Assembly (NCBI GenBank): GCA_000995845.1
Contig: LCEZ01000037.1
Span: 1 to 17,788 of the forward strand
Length of the DNA stretch: 17,788 nt
Reading direction: 5' to 3'
DNA from: Parcubacteria group bacterium GW2011_GWD2_43_10
Lineage (GTDB): Bacteria > Patescibacteriota > Patescibacteriia > Veblenbacterales > UBA10138
A program made the translations under genes and the position numbers. The notes below the pieces were generated by a model. That model did not search any database. It saw only the letters and a program-made list of their open reading frames with translations, and had not been told where the DNA came from. Shown in pieces: positions 5,461-13,824 of this stretch (positions are counted from its first letter, which is position 1; each line of letters begins with the position of its first letter).

Positions 5461-6738
5461 ATGAAACGAGACATTATTAGTGATTTGCAAGCGCGTGAAA
5501 TCCTTGATTCCAGGGGTGACCCGACAGTGGAAGTTACAGTGTTAACTGAAGGTGGTATCACTGGCATGGCTTCAGTGCCATCAGGTGCTTCTACTGGTAT
5601 TCATGAGGCTTATGAGTTGAGGGATGGTGATAAAAATCGATATGACGGCAAAGGAGTGTTGCAAGCCATTGGCCATGTTAATAAGGAAATTAAGCAGGTC
5701 ATAAGGGGGGTTTCCGTAACTGAGCAGCAGCGCGTTGACACTATAATGATTGATCTTGATGGCACAACCAATAAGAAGAATTTAGGCGCCAATGCTATTC
5801 TGGGCGTGTCGTTAGCTGTTGCCCGGGCGGGCGCGGCCGCGACTGGTCTGCCACTATATCGTTATCTTCAGCAGGTTTTTGACTTAGAGCAAAAGATATA
5901 TTCTTTACCTGTGCCGATGATGAATATCTTTAATGGCGGGGTTCATGCTGATAATAATTTGGCAGTGCAGGAATTTATGGTGGTGCCGGAGTTTAAGCGC
6001 GGGCAGGCGGCTGATATCAACGAAAGCATTAGAGTGGGAGCTGAGGTTTTTCATTCTTTGGGGCGAGTGCTTAAAAGCCATAAACTAGATACTGATGTTG
6101 GCAATGAAGGTGGCTATGCACCTGAGGTTGATTCTAGTCAGACAGCAATTGATTTGATTTTGGAAGCAATTGACCGGGCTGGGTATCAGGCGGGCGGGCA
6201 GGTTAATTTGGCACTTGATGTGGCGGCTTCTGAATTTTTCCGACAAGGAAAATATCATTTTGAGGGTAAGGTTCTAAAATCAGGAGAAATGATTGATCTG
6301 TATGAGGAGTGGCAAAAGAAATATCAGCTAGTTTCGCTGGAGGATGGATTAGCTCAAGATGATTGGCAAGGTTGGACAGAAATGACGCGTCGGTTAGATG
6401 ATAAATTATTATTGGTAGGAGATGATTTGTTTGTTACCAGCATTCAAAGACTGCAGCTTGGTTTGGAGTTTAAGGCCGCCAATACTATTTTGATAAAACC
6501 AAATCAGGTAGGCACCTTGACCGAAACTATCGCAACCGTGAGTGAGGCTCAACAAAAGAATTTAAAAATAATCGTGTCGCATCGTTCGGGTGAGACCATG
6601 GACAGCTTTATTGCCGATTTAGCTGTAGCGGTGGGGGCGCAGTATATTAAGAGTGGGCCGACCTCAAGAGGTGAGCGGGTGGCTAAGTATAATCGATTGA
6701 TGGAAATAGCGACTGAACTCAAATCTTTAAAAAAATAG
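5461..6738 (+). CDS. eno: Enolase
   Basis: Enolase dehydrates 2-phosphoglycerate to phosphoenolpyruvate. The 425-residue length is normal. Visible family elements are the N-terminal AREILDSRGDPTVEV, the mobile loop SGASTG (41-46), FNGGVHADNN with His162, QEFM with Glu171, NEGGYAPEV with catalytic Glu216, LALDVAASEF with metal ligand Asp253, SLEDGLAQDDW with Glu294, VGDDLFVT with Asp321, IKPNQVGTLTET with catalytic Lys346, SHRSGE (373-378), and IKSGPTSRGERVAKYN with Lys397. The usual RSER reads RGER and SGETED reads SGETMD; the metal and catalytic residues are all present. It sits eight bases after pgk with no SD, so co-transcription with pgk is likely. Confidence 0.97.
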   Translation: MKRDIISDLQAREILDSRGDPTVEVTVLTEGGITGMASVPSGASTGIHEAYELRDGDKNRYDGKGVLQAIGHVNKEIKQVIRGVSVTEQQRVDTIMIDLDGTTNKKNLGANAILGVSLAVARAGAAATGLPLYRYLQQVFDLEQKIYSLPVPMMNIFNGGVHADNNLAVQEFMVVPEFKRGQAADINESIRVGAEVFHSLGRVLKSHKLDTDVGNEGGYAPEVDSSQTAIDLILEAIDRAGYQAGGQVNLALDVAASEFFRQGKYHFEGKVLKSGEMIDLYEEWQKKYQLVSLEDGLAQDDWQGWTEMTRRLDDKLLLVGDDLFVTSIQRLQLGLEFKAANTILIKPNQVGTLTETIATVSEAQQKNLKIIVSHRSGETMDSFIADLAVAVGAQYIKSGPTSRGERVAKYNRLMEIATELKSLKK

Positions 6739-6756
6739 TAAGAATAATCAGATTTT

Positions 6757-6811
6757 ATGCTATACTTTCCTAAGTAGGAGGTTTAGCTTTTTTGTTTTTT
6801 TGTAAGCGTTT
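6757..6811 (+). promoter_or_regulatory. Extended -10 promoter and leader with orphan SD before gpmI
   Basis: TGCTATACT (6758-6766) is an extended -10 element, so transcription would start near 6773. A textbook AGGAGG (6776-6781) lies 30 bases before the gpmI ATG at 6812, too far to serve it. The nearest start it could serve is TTG 6792, an 11-codon frame overlapping the gpmI start. The T-rich stretch 6788-6801 separates them. This could be a leader peptide, an mRNA element, or a displaced start caused by a base lost from a T run. Confidence 0.4.
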
Positions 6812-8395
6812 ATGCCTAAAAAGTTAGTTGGTCAAAAAGTATTACCAGTTGTTCTGGCCATCTTGGATGGTTGGGGCGTGGCCCCACGAGGCAGTCAAGC
6901 AGATGATGCCACAGTTATAGCCCGCACCCCGTTTTTAAATGAACTTAGTCAGCACTATCCTCGCGCGTTGCTTAAAGCTTCAGGCCAAGCAGTGGGTTTG
7001 CCAGCGGGGCAAGACGGAAATTCCGAGGCCGGACATCTTAATTTAGGAGCCGGCAGGATAGTGGATCAGGATGCGGCGCTGATTTCAAAAAGCATTCGTG
7101 ATGGTACTTTTTTAAAAAATCAAGCTTTCCGTACAGCCATTGAGCAGGTTAAATCCAGGCATTCTGCTTTGCATCTGATGGGTTTATTATCCAATTACAA
7201 TAGTGGCCATTCTTCGCCTGATCATTTTATTGCTTTGCTTAAATTAATACAATCGCACCATCTCAAGCACGTTTATTTACATTTTTTTACCGATGGCCGT
7301 GATTCAGCTAGATATGACGCTATTAAATTTATCGGCGAGGTTAAAAAGAGATTAAAAAATGGAGAGACCATTGCCACTTTAAGCGGTCGATATTATGCCA
7401 TGGATCGTAAGAAAGATTGGCGACGCACAGGCTTAATTTATGATCTATTGACTCGTGGCCGTGGCCGTAAAGAAGTATCAGCTGAAGTCGCTATCCGTCA
7501 TGCTTACAATCGTGGTGAAAGTGATGAATATATTAGTCCAACTGTTATGACCGATGCTCGTGGTAAGCCCAGGGGTTTAATACGTGATAATGACGCCATA
7601 ATTTTCTTTAATCTGAGATCAGACCGGGCGCGGCAATTAGCCAAGCCGTTTGTTCAGACTAAATTTGAAAAATTAAACAAAGGAGCTTTTAAGCGTTGGA
7701 AGGTTTTAAAAAATTTATGCTTCGTAGCCTTGACTGATTTTGGCCCTGATCTTGATCATATTTTAACCGCCTACCCGAGCCGCGATATAAAGAACAGTTT
7801 ACCTATGGTTTTAGGCACAGCTGGGCTAAAACAACTTTATATTGCTGAAAGTGAGAAATATGCCCATATAACTTTCTTCTTCAACGGCGGTTATGATCAT
7901 CCAGTGGCGGGAGAGGATCGGGTGACTATTACGTCGCCAGATGTTGTTTCTTATGATGCTACTCCGGAAATGTCTGCCGCTAAGATTACCACCTATGTGC
8001 TCCGCTCATTAAAACAAAGAAAGTATGATTTTATTGCTATAAATTTGGCTAATGCTGATATGGTTGGACATACGGGTAATTTGCGCGCTGGAGTTTTGGC
8101 TATGGAAGCGGTCGATAAGTCTTTAGTTCAAATTGGCCGGGAAATTAAAAAACAAAAAGGTAGCATGTTAGTAACAGGCGATCATGGTAATGTGGAGGAG
8201 TTTATTAACCGGGAGACTGGTGAAGTTGACACTGAGCATTCAACAAATCCTGTGCCATTATTGCTTTATAATAAAAATTGGCGCGGTAAAACCTTTAGTC
8301 GGCGTCGGGGTGTGTTGGGTGATGTCGCCCCAACTATTCTCCGTCTTATTGGCTTGACTAAACCAAAGGAGATGACCAGGCATAGTTTACTTTGA
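6812..8395 (+). CDS. gpmI: 2,3-bisphosphoglycerate-independent phosphoglycerate mutase, divergent paralogue 1
   Basis: This is a metal-dependent mutase interconverting 3- and 2-phosphoglycerate through a phosphoserine. Of 527 residues, the split phosphatase domain shows LDGWG (Asp19), DGNSEAGH with the nucleophile Ser71, AESEKYAH with Lys349, NLANADMVGHTG with Asp416 and His420, TGDHGN with Asp457 and His458, and TEHS with His476. The inserted transferase domain has His133, TDGRD (160-164), SGRYYAMDR with Arg193 and Arg199, and NLRSDRARQ with Arg269 and Arg272. All known catalytic positions are kept. It departs from the family in the loop before His133 (LSNYNSGHSS instead of SPGGVHSS, one residue longer), RDSAR instead of RDTPx, and TGDHGN instead of TADHGN. 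It ends with TGA, four bases before a second gpmI. Substrate preference might differ from that of paralogue 2. Confidence 0.93.
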   Translation: MPKKLVGQKVLPVVLAILDGWGVAPRGSQADDATVIARTPFLNELSQHYPRALLKASGQAVGLPAGQDGNSEAGHLNLGAGRIVDQDAALISKSIRDGTFLKNQAFRTAIEQVKSRHSALHLMGLLSNYNSGHSSPDHFIALLKLIQSHHLKHVYLHFFTDGRDSARYDAIKFIGEVKKRLKNGETIATLSGRYYAMDRKKDWRRTGLIYDLLTRGRGRKEVSAEVAIRHAYNRGESDEYISPTVMTDARGKPRGLIRDNDAIIFFNLRSDRARQLAKPFVQTKFEKLNKGAFKRWKVLKNLCFVALTDFGPDLDHILTAYPSRDIKNSLPMVLGTAGLKQLYIAESEKYAHITFFFNGGYDHPVAGEDRVTITSPDVVSYDATPEMSAAKITTYVLRSLKQRKYDFIAINLANADMVGHTGNLRAGVLAMEAVDKSLVQIGREIKKQKGSMLVTGDHGNVEEFINRETGEVDTEHSTNPVPLLLYNKNWRGKTFSRRRGVLGDVAPTILRLIGLTKPKEMTRHSLL

Positions 8396-8399
8396 GAAG

Positions 8400-9977
8400 A
8401 TGTTTAATCAACGTCCTAAGCCCGTAGTTTTAGTGGTGTTAGATGGTTGGGGAGTAGATATTCCTTCCCGATCAAATGCTATATCACAGGCACAAACACC
8501 AGTTTGGCAACGCCTAATCACGACCTACCCAACCTTTACTTTACAGGCCGCGGGCGAAGCCGTGGGTTTGCCTTGGGGAGAAGTGGGTAATAGCGAAGTC
8601 GGGCACCTAGCTTTAGGGGCGGGTAAAATCCTATATCATGATTTACCGCGTATCACCCGGGCAATAGTTGATAAATCTTTTTTCCAAAACAGGGCATTAT
8701 TGACCGCAATCCAGTTAGCTCAAGAGAAGAATAGCCAACTTCATTTAATTGGCCTGGTAAGCCCTGGTGGGGTGCATAGTTCAATTGATCATCTTTATGC
8801 TTTATTGGAAATGGCCAAACAACAAGGCATGGCCAATGTTTTTGTTCATGCTTTTCTTGATGGTCGAGATACGCCGTTTGATTCAGCTAAGACTTATTTG
8901 GAGGAGTTAGCTAACAAAATGAAAAAGATAGGCGTTGGCAAAATAGCCAGCATAATGGGCAGGTATTACGCGATGGATCGGGATAATCATTGGGATAGAG
9001 TTCAGGCAGCTTATGATTGTTTAGTTGAAGGCAAAGGCAAGCCAGCCACTTCAGCCTTGCGCGGCTTAGCCGCTTCTTATGCGGCCAAAGTATTTGATGA
9101 ACAAGTTGTGCCAACAGTGATTATGGAAGGGGACAAGCCAGTAACTACAGTTGGTAATAATGATTCGGTTATATTTTTTAACTTTAGAGCCGATCGGGCG
9201 CGGCAACTCACCCATGCCTTTGTTCTGCCTGGTTTTTCCAAATTTCCCCGCCGGACTTTAGAACGATTGCACTTTGTTACCATGACAGAGTATGAAAATA
9301 ATATTCCAGTAGAGGTAGCCTTTCCAGCAGAAACTATAGAATATCCGTTAGCGCGGATTATCTCCGAAGCCGGCCTTAAACAATTACATTTAGCTGAAAC
9401 CGAGAAGTATGCCCACGTCACTTATTTTTTTAATGGTGGACGAGAACAGGCTTATGAGGGTGAAGACCATGTTTTAATACCATCACCGGTGGTACCATCA
9501 TATGATCAAAAGCCAGAAATGTCAGCTAGGGCCGTAACTGACAGATTTTTACAAGAGATACGCACCGGCAAGTATGATTTTTGTGTAATAAATTTTGCCA
9601 ATGCTGATATGGTTGGGCATACTGGAAATTTATCTGCTACCGTACGGGCAATTAATGTGTTAGACGAGTGTATAGGTGAGGTGGTGGCCGGAACCTTAGA
9701 GTACGGTGGTTTAGTGATTATAACGGCCGATCATGGCAATGCGGAAAATTTGGTAAATTTACAGACTGGTTCTATTAATAAAGAGCACTCAAATAATCCA
9801 GTGCCTTGCATAATAGTGGCGCGTGAATTGGAAAATAAGGCTGGCAGTGGTCAGTTGGTAACCGACGATCTCTCCAAATTAACTCCAGCCGGTGTTTTGG
9901 CCGACGTCGCGCCCACGATGCTAAAAATTATGGGACTAAATAAACCGGCTGACATGTCAGGACAAAGTTTATTGTAA
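8400..9977 (+). CDS. gpmI: 2,3-bisphosphoglycerate-independent phosphoglycerate mutase, canonical paralogue 2
   Basis: This second 525-residue mutase starts four bases after the stop of the first. It matches the family closely: VVLDGWG (Asp15), GEVGNSEVGH (Ser65), SPGGVHSSIDH (His126), LDGRDTP (Arg156, Asp157), MGRYYAMDRDNHWDR (Arg188, Arg194), NFRADRARQ (Arg263, Arg266), EKYAHVTYFFNGG (Lys336), NFANADMVGHTG (Asp403, His407), ITADHGNAEN (Asp444, His445) and KEHSNNPVP (His463). It is the better candidate for the housekeeping glycolytic mutase. The two proteins share domain order and many motifs but differ throughout, so the duplication appears old. No SD is visible; the ATG directly follows GAAG after the upstream stop, so translation may be coupled. 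Confidence 0.96.
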   Translation: MFNQRPKPVVLVVLDGWGVDIPSRSNAISQAQTPVWQRLITTYPTFTLQAAGEAVGLPWGEVGNSEVGHLALGAGKILYHDLPRITRAIVDKSFFQNRALLTAIQLAQEKNSQLHLIGLVSPGGVHSSIDHLYALLEMAKQQGMANVFVHAFLDGRDTPFDSAKTYLEELANKMKKIGVGKIASIMGRYYAMDRDNHWDRVQAAYDCLVEGKGKPATSALRGLAASYAAKVFDEQVVPTVIMEGDKPVTTVGNNDSVIFFNFRADRARQLTHAFVLPGFSKFPRRTLERLHFVTMTEYENNIPVEVAFPAETIEYPLARIISEAGLKQLHLAETEKYAHVTYFFNGGREQAYEGEDHVLIPSPVVPSYDQKPEMSARAVTDRFLQEIRTGKYDFCVINFANADMVGHTGNLSATVRAINVLDECIGEVVAGTLEYGGLVIITADHGNAENLVNLQTGSINKEHSNNPVPCIIVARELENKAGSGQLVTDDLSKLTPAGVLADVAPTMLKIMGLNKPADMSGQSLL

Positions 9978-10045
9978 AAATAAAAAATCAAAATAAGACA
10001 GTGGCCAATTGATACGATATAAGTAATTAATTTTATTTTTTATAT

Positions 10046-10071
10046 GCCCAGCATGACAACATCGCTTGGGC
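10046..10071 (+). promoter_or_regulatory. Hairpin in the gpmI-mutM intergenic region
   Basis: GCCCA/TGGGC with inner GC/GC and one bulged T forms a seven-base-pair stem with an eleven-base loop (10046-10071). No T tract follows, so it is not a standard terminator. A short unsupported ATG frame (10044-10103, 19 codons) overlaps it. The rest of 9978-10154 is AT-rich with no clear promoter; TATGCT at 10140-10145 is the only -10-like hexamer close to mutM. Confidence 0.3.
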
Positions 10072-10154
10072 TCGTCACACTCACTTTAATACAAAACTTA
10101 TGATTAGTTCATTCATCCTTATTCTTAACTAAACCTCGTTATGCTCTACTGGGT

Positions 10155-11015
10155 ATGCCAGAATTGCCAGAAGTTGAAACTATTAGACGTGACTTAGCTA
10201 GAGTTTTAATTGGGCAAAAGGTTGTTGATTTTAAAGCTGACAAGCCAAGATTGTTGCGGAGTCCGCTAAAGCTTTATAAAATTAAACTAGTTGGCGCAAC
10301 TATATTGTCAGTTAAACGCCGGGCTAAGTTGCTATTGTTTGAATTATCGTCTGATTATGTTTTAATCATACATTTAAAAATGACCGGCCAATTAGTTTGG
10401 CGGTCTCAAGTTGGCAAGGTACGGAGCGGCGGCCATCCTATACAGGGCGTGGATCAAGTGCCGAATAAATTCACTTATATTACTTTAAAACTATCTAGTG
10501 GCGGAAAGTTGTTTTTTAATGATGTACGACAATTTGGCTATTGGCAGCTTATTCCCAAAAGGGATTTATTACGGCAGTTGCAACATTATGGCCCCGAGCC
10601 ATTAGCCAGAAATTTTAGCCTTAATGAATTTTCCCGTCGATTGGGACGGCATGCTAATACCACTATTAAATCAGCTTTACTAAATCAAACAGTGGTGGCA
10701 GGTTTGGGTAATATTTATGTGGATGAGACTTTGTTTGCTGCTAGAGTACGCCCCATCCGTAAGGTATCAAGCTTAAAAAATAAAGAGACAATGGCCATAC
10801 ACCAAGCTATTATAAAGATTTTAAAAAAGGCCGTGGCCGCCAGAGGTACATCATTCAATACTTATGTTGATGCTAAGGGACGGAGTGGGTCTTATTGGCG
10901 AGTACGGTATGTCTATGGCCGGCCCGGGCAGAAGTGCTTAAAATGTGGTCAGGTAATAAAAAGAACAATAATTGCTGGCCGCGGCACCCATTATTGTGCA
11001 TCTTGCCAAAAATAG
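10155..11015 (+). CDS. mutM: Formamidopyrimidine-DNA glycosylase
   Basis: This bifunctional glycosylase/AP lyase removes 8-oxoguanine and formamidopyrimidines from DNA. Of its 286 residues, the start MPELPEVETIRRDL places the catalytic Pro2 and Glu3 right after Met1, which fixes the ATG at 10155. RRAKLLLF carries Lys58, and HLKMTGQL (73-80) is conserved. The helix-two-turn-helix shows LNQTVVAGLGNIYVDETLF. The C-terminal zinc finger has Cys261, Cys264, Cys281 and Cys284 with Arg276 in AGRGTHYC. All catalytic and zinc residues are present. It leads a closely spaced set with the PAP2 gene (24-base gap), pcm and mltG. Confidence 0.97.
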   Translation: MPELPEVETIRRDLARVLIGQKVVDFKADKPRLLRSPLKLYKIKLVGATILSVKRRAKLLLFELSSDYVLIIHLKMTGQLVWRSQVGKVRSGGHPIQGVDQVPNKFTYITLKLSSGGKLFFNDVRQFGYWQLIPKRDLLRQLQHYGPEPLARNFSLNEFSRRLGRHANTTIKSALLNQTVVAGLGNIYVDETLFAARVRPIRKVSSLKNKETMAIHQAIIKILKKAVAARGTSFNTYVDAKGRSGSYWRVRYVYGRPGQKCLKCGQVIKRTIIAGRGTHYCASCQK

Positions 11016-11039
11016 CGTTACAATGATCGGTAGTTATAT

Positions 11040-11564
11040 ATGAGTTTAGATGTTTATATTTATAATTCAGTTATAAGCCTAACAGCCGGTTCAGCTATTT
11101 GGCAGCTTTTATCAGTGCTGGCCGCCTCTGGTCTGATCTGGTTTTTGGTTATTTGGTATATATTTTCGGTTTTAGGTCGAAAGAAGACGGGTCCAGTTGA
11201 ATTTTTTGCCCTAATACTTGGCGGTAGTATGGTTTATTTATTTAATATCGGGGTGTCTATTTGGTGGTGGCGGCCGCGACCATTTGTTTTGCTTGATATG
11301 ACACCGTTAATTAACGTGAATGCGGCCAGCAAATCATTTCCTTCGGATCACGCCGCCCTAGCCTTTTTTATAGCGTTTTTATTAAGCCAATATCAAAAGA
11401 AATGGTGGTGGGCTTATCTGGTAGCATTATTGGTAGCTTTGGGGCGGGTAGCAGTTGGGGTTCATTATCCAGCTGATATCTTAGCTGGTATGGCCGTTGG
11501 TTTGGCTTTTGGTTACTTGACTACGCAGACAGAAAAATTGTTTTCTCATCAGTCCAAAACCTAA
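11040..11564 (+). CDS. PAP2-family membrane phosphatase (possible undecaprenyl-diphosphate phosphatase)
   Basis: A 174-residue integral membrane protein of the PAP2/type-2 phosphatidic acid phosphatase family, which removes phosphate from lipid phosphates, often undecaprenyl diphosphate, at the outer face of the membrane. Hydrophobic segments lie at about 20-45, 53-75, 103-116, 124-140 and 146-160. Active-site motif C2 reads SFPSDHAA with His104, and C3 reads GRVAVGVHYPADILAG with Arg136, His142 and Asp146. Motif C1 is only WWWRPRP (75-81): the Lys usual upstream of the RP pair is absent, with no Lys between residues 51 and 77. The neighbour mltG supports a cell-wall link, but the precise substrate cannot be assigned. 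Confidence 0.85.
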   Translation: MSLDVYIYNSVISLTAGSAIWQLLSVLAASGLIWFLVIWYIFSVLGRKKTGPVEFFALILGGSMVYLFNIGVSIWWWRPRPFVLLDMTPLINVNAASKSFPSDHAALAFFIAFLLSQYQKKWWWAYLVALLVALGRVAVGVHYPADILAGMAVGLAFGYLTTQTEKLFSHQSKT

Positions 11565-11591
11565 CTTACCTTAGTTTTAAATAGGAGAATT

Positions 11592-12215
11592 ATGATATCG
11601 TCTAATGATGGTCTGGTTAAATATTTGCAAACTTCAGGAGCGCTAAAGACAGATAGAATAATAAAATCATTTAAGGCGGTAGATCGGTCTGATTTTGTAC
11701 CAAATTCTTTGCAGTCAGCAGCTTTTGCTGATCAGGCCCTACCAATTGGTTGGGGGCAGACCATTTCACAGCCGGCTACTGTAGCTTTCATGCTGGAGTT
11801 GTTGCAGCCGAATTTAGGTGACAAGGTTCTAGAAATAGGATTTGGTTCAGGCTACGTGGCTGCTTTATTAAGTCAGATTGTAGGTAAAACTGGTTTAGTG
11901 GTAGCGGTTGAAAGAATAGCAGAACTAGGGCAGCAGGCTTACAAGAATTTAACCAAATATAACTTTCCGCAGTTAAGATTGGTCATAGCCAATGCCAGTA
12001 AAGGCATTAAGCAACCAGCGGCCTACGATAAAATAATAATATCAGCCGCTGCTTCTAAAATGCCAGCAGAAGTTATTAGTCAGTTAACCGAAGGGGGCAA
12101 AATGGTATTTCCATATGGCCAGGATCTGCAAGAGATTATTTTATTGGAAAAAGTAGATAATAAGATCATCAAGCAGAGTTATCCGGGATTTGTCTTTGTA
12201 CCGTTAGTGGATTAA
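11592..12215 (+). CDS. pcm: Protein-L-isoaspartate O-methyltransferase
   Basis: It methylates abnormal isoaspartyl residues with S-adenosylmethionine, starting their repair to aspartate. The 207 residues include VDRSDFVP, then AFADQALPIGWGQTISQPATVAFMLELL (45-72), the substrate-binding signature of this family, and VLEIGFGSGYVAALLSQ (79-95), the SAM-binding motif I, followed by VAVERIAEL. Usual length. An SD-like AGGAGA (11583-11588) precedes the ATG, one of the few in the window. It lies 27 bases after the PAP2 gene and 46 before mltG, consistent with one transcript. Isoaspartate repair next to the oxidative-damage repair gene mutM suggests a maintenance theme, which is inference. Confidence 0.93.
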   Translation: MISSNDGLVKYLQTSGALKTDRIIKSFKAVDRSDFVPNSLQSAAFADQALPIGWGQTISQPATVAFMLELLQPNLGDKVLEIGFGSGYVAALLSQIVGKTGLVVAVERIAELGQQAYKNLTKYNFPQLRLVIANASKGIKQPAAYDKIIISAAASKMPAEVISQLTEGGKMVFPYGQDLQEIILLEKVDNKIIKQSYPGFVFVPLVD

Positions 12216-12261
12216 AAGTATGGTTTGGCTATTTGGCAATTCTCAGATAAAATAAGTTGAT

Positions 12262-13314
12262 ATGGGATACTTTTTAAAATCGCCTGTTACTTTTAAGGAT
12301 TGGTTAAGACGCGGAATAATTATTGTATTGTCTTTAAGCTTGATAACTGGTTACGTTGGTTGGCAACTAGTCAGGCCAGCTAATAGGGGAGTAGGCAATA
12401 AGGCAATAACGATATTGCCGGGTTTAAGTGTTGAACAGATTTCACAACAACTTGAATCAAGCGGATTAATTAAGAGTTCTTTTTGGTTTAAAATATGGCT
12501 GAGGTTTGTTAATAAAGAGACAAAAATAGTTAGCGGTTATTATTCGCTACCAGGTAATGTAAATATTATAAATTTAACTTATTTATTAACTGGTGGGCAA
12601 AAGATGAATAATGAGGTTGAAATAAGGTTTGTTGAAGGTTGGACAATAAATCAAATGGCTGATTACTTAGAAACTAATAATATAATAAAATCAGAAGATT
12701 TTATTAAGGCAGTAGCTGAGGCTAACTCTAGTAAGGTAATTGTTGAACAGATTAATAGTGAATTATTAAAGTCATGGCCAGGTGGTTCGTTGGAAGGTTA
12801 TCTTTTTCCTGATACGTATCGTATATACCGTAATTCAAGCGCAAGTGATATTGCTGTAAAAATGTTACAAACTTTAGCTACTAAGTTTTCAAATGAATGG
12901 CAAGAGATACTAGAGAAGCGGGGATTGTCCATTCATCAGGCAATAACATTGGCAAGTATAGTTGAAAAAGAAGTAAGCAACCCCGATGATCAAAAAAAAG
13001 TAGCTGATATCTTTCTAAAGAGATTAAAAGCTAACATGGCACTACAGGCGGATTCAACTATTAACTTTATAACCGGCAAAAGAGATAGCGCGGTGCAGGC
13101 TGTGGATTTGAATATAGATTCGCCTTATAACACCTATAAGTATCGTGGTTTGCCCCCTGGGCCCATATCTAACCCTGGTTTATCCGCTATTCGGGCGGTG
13201 GTTTTTCCAATGGCTAATGATTATTGGTATTTTTTAACCACGCCTGATGCCAAGGTTATTTATTCTCGGACATACACAGAGCATAAGACAGCTAAGGCTA
13301 AGTACTTGCAGTAA
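12262..13314 (+). CDS. mltG: Endolytic murein transglycosylase MltG (YceG-like)
   Basis: MltG cleaves nascent glycan strands in the membrane and sets peptidoglycan chain length. The 350-residue protein has a short basic N-terminus, one membrane segment at about 19-37, a LysM-like region (ITILPGLSVEQISQQLESSG and further to about 135), and the YceG catalytic domain. Hallmarks are LEGYLFPDTYRI (177-188), LASIVEKEV with the catalytic Glu235, FLKRLKANMALQADSTINF (251-269), and the C-terminal YNTYKYRGLPPGPISNPG (289-306) and FLTTPDAKVIYSRTYTEH. All conserved features are present. No SD is seen. It appears to be the last gene of the mutM set; no terminator immediately follows the stop. Confidence 0.95.
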   Translation: MGYFLKSPVTFKDWLRRGIIIVLSLSLITGYVGWQLVRPANRGVGNKAITILPGLSVEQISQQLESSGLIKSSFWFKIWLRFVNKETKIVSGYYSLPGNVNIINLTYLLTGGQKMNNEVEIRFVEGWTINQMADYLETNNIIKSEDFIKAVAEANSSKVIVEQINSELLKSWPGGSLEGYLFPDTYRIYRNSSASDIAVKMLQTLATKFSNEWQEILEKRGLSIHQAITLASIVEKEVSNPDDQKKVADIFLKRLKANMALQADSTINFITGKRDSAVQAVDLNIDSPYNTYKYRGLPPGPISNPGLSAIRAVVFPMANDYWYFLTTPDAKVIYSRTYTEHKTAKAKYLQ

Positions 13315-13775
13315 AAAATAAATAATGGCCTATTAATTTATTTGGCTATATATTAGACCACATTTTAGCTCATATATTTTATCGTATAGGCATTTTTATT
13401 GGTAAATTGTGTCAAGTATTAAAAATTATAATTAAAACATAATTTATATTCATGTCAATTATAATTTAATTAATTAAATTAGATTTTAGTTTATCATCTG
13501 AATAAGGGATTATATGCCTGAATTCAACAGTTGGCTAATATATGTAATTATTCCCCAGGCTAACTATCCAACTAATAGATCTGTATTAGGGGTTAGTATG
13601 TTAAATATGATGTATTAGCTTGTGGTCAGGTAAACTGTGCACTAGATTAATTTGTAAAAATTGGCCTAATATATAAAGCTTAAGCATACTGGGCTATGTT
13701 TTATTAAATAGTCGTATTGCATTAGATAAGCTTTTAATTTAGAAGAGTAAAACTATATAAAAAGTAGTAAAAATT

Positions 13776-13802
13776 AAGTGGCAATAACGGCCACTTTTTT
13801 AT
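13776..13802 (+). terminator. Rho-independent terminator upstream of the giant gene
   Basis: AAGTGGC (13776-13782) and GCCACTT (13790-13796) form a seven-base-pair stem with a seven-base loop, followed by a T tract. It either ends a long mltG 3' tail or an undefined transcript in the AT-rich region. Confidence 0.8.
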
Positions 13803-13820
13803 ATATACGATAGCGTATAT
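13803..13820. promoter_or_regulatory. Inverted repeat upstream of the giant gene promoter, operator candidate
   Basis: ATATACG (13803-13809) and CGTATAT (13814-13820) are perfect arms around ATAG. The repeat ends four bases before the -35 hexamer, a usual place for a regulator site. Its neighbour downstream encodes an N-terminal DNA-binding domain, so autoregulation is conceivable but unproven. It might also be a simple AT-rich chance palindrome. Confidence 0.4.
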
Positions 13821-13824
13821 GAGC

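Noticed and set aside
8390..8400. TGA recoded as glycine (as in SR1/Gracilibacteria)
   Set aside because: The TGA ending gpmI-1 falls exactly at the family C-terminus (SLL) and just before the next start; no gene needs TGA as a sense codon.
10044..10103. 19-codon ORF before mutM
   Set aside because: No SD, no convincing promoter, and it overlaps a hairpin; nothing distinguishes it from chance.
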